DNA of 64,000 bases from Anthoceros angustus (Eukaryota; Streptophyta; Anthocerotopsida; Anthocerotales; Anthocerotaceae): assembly GCA_010909165.1 (NCBI GenBank), contig MU008159.1, positions 1,736,001 to 1,800,000 on the forward strand. Direction: 5' to 3'. Shown piece by piece: positions 55,431 through 64,000 of this stretch. Both the position numbers and the translations under genes were made by a program. The first letter of the stretch is position 1; each line of letters starts with the position of its first letter. The notes beneath the pieces were generated by a model. It had not been told where the DNA came from. It ran no database searches and was given only the letters and a program-made list of their open reading frames with translations.

Positions 55431-58260
55431 ATGTTCACGTTTATCGAATGCTCCGCACACATTCTCCAGCACGTACCAGCAAGTGGGATTGATTGATCAA
55501 CTTCCTTCTCCCGACATTGTGCCACTTCCACACCGTCACCCTTTCCACAACCGGCCCTGGAAAATGTCCTGCATTCCCATCCTGTAAGCAGCATATCGAC
55601 CGGGCACTGATCGCTTCCACCGCTGCTTCCTACCAATCGGCGTCGTGGGGTAACTGCTCGACATCCCTTCACCGCCTCCATGCTTAGTAATCCGGATACG
55701 CCTTTGCATCCCCGAGCATCCGGATTTGGCCACTGCACGCGTGCCTTCTCGCCCACTTCAACACACGTGTATTTCCTCACCGTATTCCACTCTTCAATAC
55801 CGCTCAAGCCCGCCATCGATCCTCGAACACGCCCATGAGGTGTATACTCCACGTTGCCACCGAATCACATCCGTATTGATCCTTAAAGCGGCGCTGTCTA
55901 AGGCTCCCAACCTGGGCAAACATTTTTCCGGACACACATCGGTGGCCTGCCACACCTTAGCCTGGCTTTGTCGGGTGAGCTCCGGGCCAAAGCTTTCGAC
56001 AGCAAGGGGGTTTTTTTTACATACATACACCCACTGCTTTGACGCTCCTCCTGCTCCTCTTCCCGCACGAGTTCCTGAGTTTCTTCCCACACCACTTGCC
56101 TGTGCACAATGTCAGCCGTACAGGCCGTGAATGCAATCATGCTATTTGATCTCTCAGCATGTCGCCTCATATCAAGCGGGATCCTGGCCACTTGTGTGAA
56201 GTCCCCATCCCGCCACCGCGGCCTATAAAACGCTTCTGAGTAAGTGCATTTCATTGTGGGCCGTGCGTGGCATCAGCCCCAAGTAGCACATCGTAATTCC
56301 TTGCGTTAGACACCAAGCAATGAACTTCGATGATAGAGGCATCTTTTGTGCCTGGCTTGAACTCTATGCGTACTGGCTCACGAGTCATTCCCATCACCGC
56401 CTTGGTTCCCGCAGATGTGGTAATGTGCACTTCACATGGCTTAAGCTTATCCTCAGATAGCTGGAGAGCCTTCTATACCCGTGCCCGAGCAACACGGGTC
56501 CGCGTATCCACCAACACATGTTCGAGCAAAGCCGTTGACCGTTACCTCCGACCTTGATTATTGACCATGGCAATGCCTCCTTTGCCCCGGTGCCGGCTTG
56601 TGTGATCCCCACGAGGCCGACGATCCGGACACTGGTCGCGTCCTGCGAGACTCCTTTGTATCCAGCCTTCATGGCTCGCTTAAACGGCTTGACTCCCGTG
56701 ATCACGCAAGCTCATCACGGGCACATCCATCACCTTCTCGAGCATAAGTTCAAGATCGGGTGATTTCTCTGTATCTCCTCCGGTCTTCTTCATACGCCTA
56801 AAGGATTTGGGCATCTTGAGTGATTCCTTTCCTCACCCTTCTTTCTTCGCACCGCTCCACCCAGTCGACGCTAGTCCGTTCATCCTCAAAGCGACTTGTG
56901 GCCATTAGCGCATACACCGATCCGAATCATAATCCTGATAATCCGGATTTGGCCACCGCACTTCTCGCCCACTTCAACACACGTGTATTTCCTCACCGTA
57001 TTCCACTCTTCAATACCGCTCAAGCCCGCCATCGATCCTCGAACACGCCCATGAGGTGTATACTCGTCCGTTGCCACCGAATCACATCCAGATTGATCCT
57101 TAAAGCGCCGTCTAAGGCTCCCAACTGGCAAACATTTTTCCGGACACACATCGGTGGCTGCCACACCTTAGCCTGGCTTTGTCGGGTGAGCTCCCGGGCC
57201 AAAGCTTTCGACAGCAAGGGGGTTTTTTTCACATACATACACCCACTGCTTTGACGCTCCTCCTGCTCCTCTTCCCACACAAGTTCCTGAGTTTCTTCCC
57301 ACACCACTTGCCTGTGCACAATGTCAGCCGTACAGGCCGTGAATGCAATCATGCTATTTCGATCTCTCAAAGATGTCGCCTCATATCAAGCGGGATCGCC
57401 ACTTGTGTGAAGTCCCCATCCCGCCACCGCGCCTATAAACGCTCGAGTGCAACGGGTCTACCCCATTGTCAGCCGCATGTGGCATCGCCCCCAAGTAGCA
57501 CATCGTAATTCCTTGCGTTAGACACCAAGCAATGAACTTCATGGGAGGCATCTTTGTGCCCGGCTTGAACTCTATGCGCATCGGCTCACGAGTCATTCCC
57601 ATCACCGCCTTGGTTCCTGCGGATGTGGTAATGTGCACTTCACATGGCTTAAGCTTATCCCCGTATAGTGGAGAGCCTTCTATACCCGTGCCCGAGCAAC
57701 ACCGGGTCCGTATCCACCAACACATGTTCTCGAGCAAAGCCGCTGACCGTTACCTCCGACCTTGATTATTGACCATGGCAATGCCCCTTTCGTGCTGGCC
57801 GGGGTGTGATCCCCACGAGGCCGACGATCCGGACACTGGTCGCACCCAGACTTTTGTATCCAGGCCTTCATGGCTCGCTTAAACGGTTAAGGCTCTTGAC
57901 TCCCGGATCACGCAAGCTCATCACGCACATCCATCACCTTCTCGAGCATAAGTTCAAGATCGGGTGATTTCTCTTCGACGTCCGCTCCTCCCGATCTTCT
58001 TCATCGCCTAAAGGATTTGGGCATCTTGAGTGATTCCTTTCCTCACCCTTCTTTCTTCGCACCGCTCCACCCAGTCGACGCTAGTCCGCTCATCCTCGAC
58101 TTGCGGCCATTAGCGCATACACCTCGGATCCGAATCATAATCCTCGTGATAGCAACCGAGCTCTGCTTACACTCATGGCTAGCTTTTCTTGCACTGCACC
58201 TCATCGAGCGCTTTCGGGTGTACCTCCGTTGATTTTGCCTTGGCGACATCCGCTCCACAA
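55427..58260 (-). pseudogene. Protease region of the PHD Ty3 element, in tandem duplicate
   Basis: Minus-strand ORFs in both units read ...ALPWSIIKVGGNGQRL, LSHVKCTLPHL or KPCEVHITTSAGTKAVMGMTREP, MRIEFKPGTK, MRDRNSMIAFTACTADIVHRQVVWEET and an acidic EEEQEERQS hinge. The EHVLVDT-type strand with the aspartate lies near 57735-57700 and 56535-56500. This is the aspartic-protease domain with its flap and C-terminal strands, followed by an element-specific extension. Frames are interrupted every 100-150 codons. Confidence 0.6.
55718..58150 (-). repeat. 1.22-kb tandem duplication in the protease region
   Basis: Unit 1 (55718-56940) and unit 2 (56941-58150) both start ATCCGGATTTGGCCAC and end with CCGAATCATAATCCT. 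The offset is 1223 bp. Long stretches are identical; most differences are deletions of 1-10 bp in one copy or the other. Confidence 0.88.
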
Positions 58261-58453
58261 CCCCTTTGGCTTAAATTCGTGATGAGCTCGCCAACATGCC
58301 GCCCAGATGTCCGGTTTTGGCACACGCTCGCATTGCTCCTTCTCCTTCGCCCCCAACCCGATACTCACACTCAAGGCCTTGTGCCCCTCGCAGAAGACAT
58401 TTCACCGTGGCTTTGTTGGTGGCGGGCCGCGTGTCCTTGGGGAATTCGCGTGT

Positions 58454-59549
58454 TCACTGAGTGTGCTCAGCTGCGTGGTTCTTCCTTGAAACCTTGGGTT
58501 GTTCATGGCATGCGTCCCTCCTCACCGCATTGTGCTCCTCCCAGTAAGCACTTGTCACCGCGTCGCCCTTCATGACCCGTTCGGCCATCTCATAGGCTTG
58601 TTCTAGCTCGTAGTCGGCACCATGCATCATGTGCAGGAAATTGGCAATCACTCTTCTTTGTCTTCCCGGAAGGGCAGCTGTGTAGATCTGGGCGGCTTCT
58701 CGCATCGTCTTCACACGCGTGTCTTTCACCAGTTGCCTCAGCCTCAAATAGGCGGATCTGAGAGGTTCGTTGGGCTTGATGGTGAACTCGAGCCTCGAAT
58801 CTTCTCTATAGAGGCTACCGGAACATTTCACAATTTGGAGAACATTTCGCCACTGTACGTGATGGCATCGCCAGTGGAACCGGACGACTCCTCCATCCGC
58901 TTTCAACATCTTCTTGGCCATTCTTGCCACGGCGAGCCACGATCCCGCAAGATCGATCCTTGCAACACGGTAGCAAGTCGGCCTCTCCGCAAGAAACGTG
59001 CTCATCTTCCTTAGTGCCATTTCGGGCGTGAATTGGACTTGTACTTGAGCACCATCTCATCGATTGCCCACGAACTTTTCCTCAAAATCACCAATGACAT
59101 GCCATGTCCGCCGGAACACATCATTTTTACTAGGCGCTATCTCGTATTCCATTCCGACTCCACTACCACTCTCTTCAAATGCTATGGATCGGATGGGACT
59201 ATACACCCTCTCAATCTGACCACTTGGCTTATGGACTGAGGGATATTGTGTGACAGGACTGCGAGCTTCCTGAGTAGGAGTAAACTCGTTTGTCCACCCA
59301 GACCGCAGAAACACCATTACCTTACCAATCCCTTCCTCTGCGAGAAACTATGTATGGCATGTCATCAAAGTTAGTGTTGGCTCCCCCTTCCGTCCAATCA
59401 GCCAACCATGACAGTTTGTCAATCACTTCATCCCACAACCTCTGCCACAAATATGCGGGTTCTAGTTCTGCTAGGGCTAAATGCGTAATGGACCGACCCG
59501 CATAAAACAACACCGAGTAGTCTACAAAGACCTCATCACAGCTCACCAT
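58454..59549 (-). pseudogene. Gag of the PHD Ty3 element
   Basis: 59549-59322 and 59317-59057 are N-terminal pieces (LAELEPAYLWQRLWDEV; DVFRRTWHVIGDFEEKF). 59020-58454 (188 codons) has the helical gag core: RVARIDLAGSWLAVARMAKK, LEFTIKPNEPLRSAYLRLRQLVKDTRVKT, AALPGRQRRVIANFLHMM and a C-terminal charged region. The P...P...YLRL..L and later pattern is that of Retrotrans_gag-like capsids. No zinc knuckle is visible before the protease. Confidence 0.65.
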
Positions 59550-59666
59550 GGACTTATCTCAGATGCTCCACCGTCCTTCCGTGATGTCCTTGAGTTCCCT
59601 TCAAGACACCGCTGTCAAGCACCTTTGTCAGACGCCGCCAGATCCAAATTTCTCAAGGGATTGGCG

Positions 59667-60174
59667 TGCAAAATTTCATTTCAGCTTGATGTAGGATCCA
59701 ACTCGCTCATCCACACTTCCCAAGAGCCGTCATGTCCAAGGAAACTTCGTTATGCTACGTTGGGATCCGTATGGTCGCCTCCTAGAACAAACATCGCAAT
59801 CCGCCCCGCTGCTCGCTTGCTATCTTATATCGCCTAAGTGCTTGGCGCCTTCTCTCGCCAATCACAGCCTCGCGCGCCGACACCCTCCCCGAAAGACGGG
59901 CGATGCCTCAGAACGCGGCTCAATAATTACGCAATTACGGTGATCACGATTTTGACACCGCCACCCACACGCGATTTGTGGCCATCCTCGAACTCACAGA
60001 TGCATGCCCACCATGCATGCACATGCATGCACATCCAGATGCATGTTCAGCATTGCATGCACATCCAGCATGCATGCCCACCATGCATGCATATCCATGT
60101 TTTACATACATACCACATTCATGCACATGCATGCACCCACATACCCCTTTACCGAACACAACACCAGGGTGTCA
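59667..60174 (-). repeat. 5' LTR of the PHD Ty3 element
   Basis: Plus-strand start TGCAAAATTTCATTTCAGC, end GGGTGTCA. It contains a longer CATGCATG/CATGCACATCCA array (60000-60140) than the 3' LTR. Next to its inner end the minus strand continues with CGCCAATCCCTTGAG, a possible primer site not assigned to a tRNA. Confidence 0.75.
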
Positions 60175-60540
60175 TGACAACTACCTTTATGCTTATTCCC
60201 TCTTTATTCAATCCATGAAAGCAGTAATCCCTATGTGCTACATGCTAAAAAGTCACCTAAATGATGCACATGCAAGCTTCTTGCACGGCTTTGAATTTGC
60301 AGTCCGTCATCCGCCACCGGCATGTATATGCCACCGTATTATACAAAGGAGGTCAAGTGAATCTTCCCGTGTGCTCGGCATCAACCCGATCGGATGGCGG
60401 ATCGTCCCTTCTTCGGCGGAACTCGCCCGCCTACTTATATATAATAAACTCCGACTTCATCAAAGGAACCAAGGCAAACCAAGTCACCAGAGCGAAACCG
60501 CACACAGGAAGAACATGTTCACCTTGTCTCGCACAACAAG
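60175..60540. other. Flank between Ty3 element and TPK fragment
   Basis: About 365 bp with no recognised coding sequence. The first 45 bp resemble 44703-44737, on the other side of the Ty3 element. TATATATAAT at 60436-60446 is a simple AT run. Confidence 0.35.
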
Positions 60541-60728
60541 ATGGAAGGCGAAAGTTTTTCACCTGATCCGTCCATCGCGGACAATAACACCGCCAAGCTC
60601 TTTGCGTGCCTGTTTGTCATCTTTGGTGTTGCCTTCTTGGACACCCTTTTGAGCGACCTCGTGACCTTTGTGTTGAATAAGCAAGAGACTCTTTTGCTGA
60701 GTGCTGTGGAGGGGGGGCACCATGAGAC
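60541..60728 (+). pseudogene. Two-pore potassium channel (TPK/KCO) fragment, cut by copia C
   Basis: The frame reads DNNTAKLFACLFVIFGVAFLDTLL, then SDLVTFVLNKQETLLLSAVEGGHHET. As I recall plant TPK channels, this is the transmembrane helix that follows the first pore loop (after the GYGD filter) and the start of the loop between the two pore modules. TPKs are tonoplast K+ channels. The GYGD filter is not present upstream in this DNA, and the reading stops inside a codon where the copia C LTR begins at 60729. ATG 60541 is only the first in-frame ATG, not a proven start. The rest of the gene would lie to the right, beyond the copia element. Confidence 0.65.
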
Positions 60729-60924
60729 TGTTAGAAAACAGTAATTCCCAGGTTCAGTACATTAGAAATGGTGTGCTATGCATACATATATAGCCTTTGG
60801 CCTTGTCATACTCTCGATAGTATGAAACCCTATCTCGCTCCTGGGATAATCCTATATACTTCTAGGACTTATACTCATAACTCTAATATGTGATGTGTTG
60901 CACCAATCCTATAGATTTCTAACA
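60729..60924 (-). repeat. 3' LTR of copia C
   Basis: 196 bp with matching ends: TGTTAGAAA at 60729 and TTTCTAACA at 60916-60924, a 9-bp inverted terminus. A run of CATACATATATAG (60780-60792) is its TATA-like part. Confidence 0.8.
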
Positions 60925-60938
60925 CTCCCACTCAACAC
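60925..60938 (-). promoter_or_regulatory. Polypurine tract of copia C
   Basis: Minus-strand GAGTGGGAG next to the 3' LTR start, as in most plant copia elements. Confidence 0.75.
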
Positions 60939-60959
60939 ATCAGTGCTACTCTTTTAAGC

Positions 60960-63900
60960 CTAACATCTTGCTAAACTAAACGTGCTTCTCTAAAGTCAAC
61001 CCTTTGGTCAAAACATCTGCAGGCATGTCCATAGTGGGACAGTATGCTAGCTCTATCTCCTTGGATTGAACTTTCTCTCTGATGAAGTGATGCTTTACTT
61101 CAATGTGTTTCGTCCTCGTGAAAAGTAGCATTCTTTGCTAAGTAAATGCAACCTTGATTGTCGTTGAAGATGGTTGTTGCACCCTTCCGCTTAAATCCCA
61201 TTTCTTGAGCAATCGTCGTAGCCATATTGCTTCCATTGTTGCAGATATTGCCATGTACTCCGCTCAGAGGACAAAGCCACGAGGGTCGACGCCTACTACT
61301 CCATGAAATGGCTCCCCAAATAGCATAAACACATATCCTGTGGTAGACTTGCCATCGACATCTCCACAATCAATCAAAATCCAACCACCGGGCGTCTTCA
61401 TGTCGATCCTTTTGGTATTGCAACTTCCAATGTTTTGTGCCGCAAGTATCCGAATATCCTCTTGATCGCTTGATAATCTTGTCGGGTTGGCCAAGAATCG
61501 ACTCACAACTCCCACGCCCGCAATGTCGGGCCTTGTCCTGTTGCCAAATATGTAAGACAGCCAACGCACGTTGATAGAGAGTCTTATCTATCTTCTCTTT
61601 CTCCTTTTCGTTGTAGGGCTCATCTCCTGCGATAGCTTCTCATTGAAGATCATTGGCGTCTTCATGGGTTTGCAATCTTGCATGCCGAAACGCTCCAATA
61701 TGGTCTCCACATATGTTTGTTGGCTCAAAGAGATCTGTTTGTTAGCCCTATTCCTTTCCACCTTTATTCCTAGGAATAGTGGAGCTCACCCAAATCTCTC
61801 ATGTCAAAGCTTGCATTAAGGCTTTGCTTTACTGAGTCTAAGAGTTCCATGTCATTGCTAGCAATAATCAAATCGTCCACATAAACAGCAATGATAATTA
61901 TGGATTCTCCCACTCTCTTCACATAGATATTCCAATCGATTGGTTTTCTTGAAACCTCTAGACTGGAAAAACACATCAACCTTACGATACCAAGCAAGGC
62001 GGTTGCTTAAGACCATACAGAGCCTTTAGCAGCCTACATACCTCTCCCTCGCGTCACGGTATTTCGTATCCCTCGGCTGGTCCATGTAGATCTCTTCATC
62101 CGGATCTCCATTCAGAACGCAATGTAACATCCATATGATGTATCTCCATGTCGGCGGCTGCGATAGCTAGGAGAGCTCGGATAGATGCTATCTTAGCGGG
62201 GAGAAGGTATCGATAATCCACACACGGGACTTGTGTATATCCTTTCCCCACCTTGCCTTGTAGCGCTCTATGCTTCCATCACCTTGCGCTTAATCTTGAA
62301 TGTCCACTTTGATCCTATGCTCTTCCTTCCGTGAGGTAGAGGAGTGATTGCCCAAGTTTTGTTCTTGAGAAGAGAGTTATACTCACGCCCACGGCTTCTT
62401 TCCACTCCTTTGCCTTTTGGTCCTTCCAATGCTTCCTTAGGCTTTGTGGTTCGCACATCCGCCAACCATGCCTCCTCATACACATGCATTCATGGATTCC
62501 AAGATCTTCTGAAGGTTTCCATTGTCTCGTTGATCTTCTCAAGATTGGTTGTCTCTCTCGAATACTTGAGCTTCCTCTTCTTCGACAATGCTTTGATCTT
62601 CATCTACTTCTCCAATCGCGACATCGAATTTCCCTTTCTCCCCTCTATGTCGCATTGTTGAGAAGGTTCTGGGCTCGAGCGGTTGCTCAAGAGTGTCATC
62701 ATAGTAATCCTCATTAGGGTCGCCAACATACGCCGTCGGATCCTTCATGATAACCGGGGTTGGAGCTCCCACTCCTTTGATGGGTTCCACAACCTCATTA
62801 AATACAACATCCTCGCTAAAATGATCTTCTTCCTTGAAAGATCATACAACCGTAGCCCTTAATCTCGAGAGTATCCAAGCATAAGGCACTTCACGCCTTT
62901 TGGATCCCATTTTGTTCGGGTTTGCTTGAACGTGAGCATAAACCATCGAACCAAAGATCCTCAAATGGCTTATGTCGGGCTTGACGCTGCAGACGCTTCC
63001 TCCGGGTCATTCCAACAATAGCTTTGGTTGGAACTCGATTCAAAACATAGGTTGTCAGTAATGCCTCACCCCAAAACGTACTTCCAAGCCACTATGATGT
63101 AACATGCATTTAGCGCCAGACTCCTAAGTTTGCGCTCCGCCACTCCATTTTGCTCCGGTGTGTGAGGGATGGTTAGTTGCCTTCCAATTCCATGCTCCTT
63201 GCAAAAGCGTTGGAAGTCGTGGAGATGTATTCACCTCCGTTGTCACTACGCAAAGTCTTGACGTTGTCCACTTCATGCTTCTCCACCATGGCTTTCCATT
63301 CCTTGAAGAGTGTAAATACCGGGATTTCTCCTTCATAAGATATGTCCAGTCTTCCTAGTGAAATCATCCACAAACACGAATGTAGCGGGCTCCGCCATGA
63401 GTGGATTTTCATTGGACCACACACATCCGTGTGTACCAACTCTAGCGCCATCTTTGCTCGTGCAATCTTGGGAACTTAGTTCGGTGTAGCTTTCCCATTA
63501 TGCACCCTTGGCATAATTGCGCTCACCCACTTCTTTCAAATCCAAGCCCAGTAACCATATGTTGGTTCTTCATCAACTGATATTGTCCACACCAATGTGC
63601 CCTAGACGTTGATGCCATAAATCAATAGATCCAATGCTATTTTGAATCGTCCATAAAGGTGCAAGCTTGCCTTCCCACGAAGCACACAACTTGTACAAAT
63701 TTCCTACTCGGACGCCCTAGCAATCACTTTAGCATTCGATAACTCAGTGCTCGATTGGATCCAAATCCTTTGGAATTGAACACAACCTCATGACGATCGG
63801 CAATTTTGCGGAAAGAAGATTCCTCGCAAGATGAGGCACATGATGCACGCCCTTAATACTCAGATGTCCTCCGGAAGATGGACTCGTAACACTCCTCTTC

Positions 63901-64000
63901 CCTTGATGTCATGTGACCTATTGTCACCAAGCGCCACCGTATGCCCCTCCGCAATACCTCGTAGCTTGAGAACCAAGGAAGGTTATAATCGAAATGCTTT
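60960..64000 (-). pseudogene. Copia C pol, degenerate
   Basis: From the right: a pre-integrase remnant (63990-63480), integrase with LVHTDVCGPM and VKTLRSDNGGEY (63451-63173), LLTTYVLNRVPTKA near 63030, a Pro/Ser hinge, RT first part (KTWAITPLPHGRKSIGSKW in 62489-62268), RT active site AVYVDDLIIASND in 61997-61770, RNase H with NRTRPDIAGVG, GDVDGKSTTGYVF in 61569-61264, and a C-terminal KHIEVKHHFIREKV and PADVLTKGL near 61100-60980. Breaks occur about every 200-300 bp. Confidence 0.8.

Larger units (their letters stand above)
44882..60174 (-). mobile_element. Large Ty3/gypsy element with PHD fingers, swollen by duplications and a nested transposon
   Basis: Direct repeats 44882-45357 and 59667-60174 are taken as 3' and 5' LTRs. 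Between them, on the minus strand from right to left: gag, protease, RT, RNase H, integrase, PHD fingers, and a C-terminal ORF. This is the Ty3 order (integrase after RNase H), with the PHD where chromoviruses carry a chromodomain. Length is inflated by a 1.2-kb tandem duplication in protease, a 1.08-kb one around the RT start, a triple 0.45-kb repeat of the PHD unit, and a 2.86-kb TIR transposon. No target duplication is readable at the ends. Confidence 0.75.
60729..64000 (-). mobile_element. Ty1/copia retrotransposon C, 5' part beyond the window
   Basis: A 3' LTR at 60729-60924, then polypurine tract, RNase H, RT, integrase and the start of the gag-side region on the minus strand up to the window edge. 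It is inserted in the TPK fragment; GAGAC (60724-60728) should recur after its 5' LTR to the right. The element differs from copia A and B in LTR and pol sequence. Confidence 0.82.

Noticed and set aside
59978-60652. 224-codon plus-strand ORF
   Set aside because: It starts in the CATGCA array of an LTR and crosses three unrelated segments; the true coding signal (TPK) is in another frame.

Overview
This is eukaryotic nuclear DNA from a streptophyte plant, most likely a non-flowering lineage (charophyte alga, bryophyte or lycophyte). The reasons are a three-exon gene for the plant-specific TIGR01589/PF09713 domain, a fragment of a plant two-pore K+ channel (TPK), GT-AG introns of 121 and 159 bp, and a mass of Ty1/copia and Ty3/gypsy retrotransposons primed from initiator Met-tRNA or unassigned sites. 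I cannot name the species. Apart from the one clean host gene, nearly everything recognisable is mobile DNA, much of it nested.

Layout: 1-3.2 kb, host gene with its upstream region and 3' UTR. 3.7-10.3 kb, broken Ty3 fragments (protease on -, integrase on +) and the start of an LTR element with an unusual first ORF (+). 10.3-15.5 kb, T-rich, intron-like DNA with a decayed multi-exon gene I do not recognise. 15.6-18.6 kb, short and long tandem duplications, each long unit carrying a CACTA-like terminus. 18.8-25 kb, a Ty3 protease (+), a Ty3 gag with primer site and LTR (-), and a second copy of the unusual first ORF (-). 25-26.7 kb, copia gag/protease fragment (-).

28.7-42.8 kb is a nest. An outer LTR element (-) was hit by a non-coding terminal-inverted-repeat (TIR) transposon (29338-35840, TSD TTGT), which was then hit by copia A (+, 30658-35392). 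The outer element was also hit by copia B (-, 35979-42451), which is complete with LTRs, PBS, PPT and a perfect TSD GGACG.

44.9-60.2 kb is one large Ty3/gypsy element (-). Its order is LTR, gag, protease, RT, RNase H, integrase, three PHD zinc fingers, LTR. It is inflated by tandem duplications and split inside RT by a second copy of the same TIR transposon (50519-53374), which has perfect 21-bp TIRs and a perfect 4-bp TSD CTCC. At 60.6 kb a TPK channel fragment (+) is cut by copia C (-), which runs off the right edge.

The most interesting items are the TIR transposon family with 4-bp target duplications, the PHD-finger Ty3 element, a 5S-rRNA-like segment with an oligo-T stretch in the leader of copia B, and pervasive tandem duplication. 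Sister copies often differ by short indels as well as substitutions, so some frame breaks may be consensus errors rather than decay. All similarities are by eye; no search was run.
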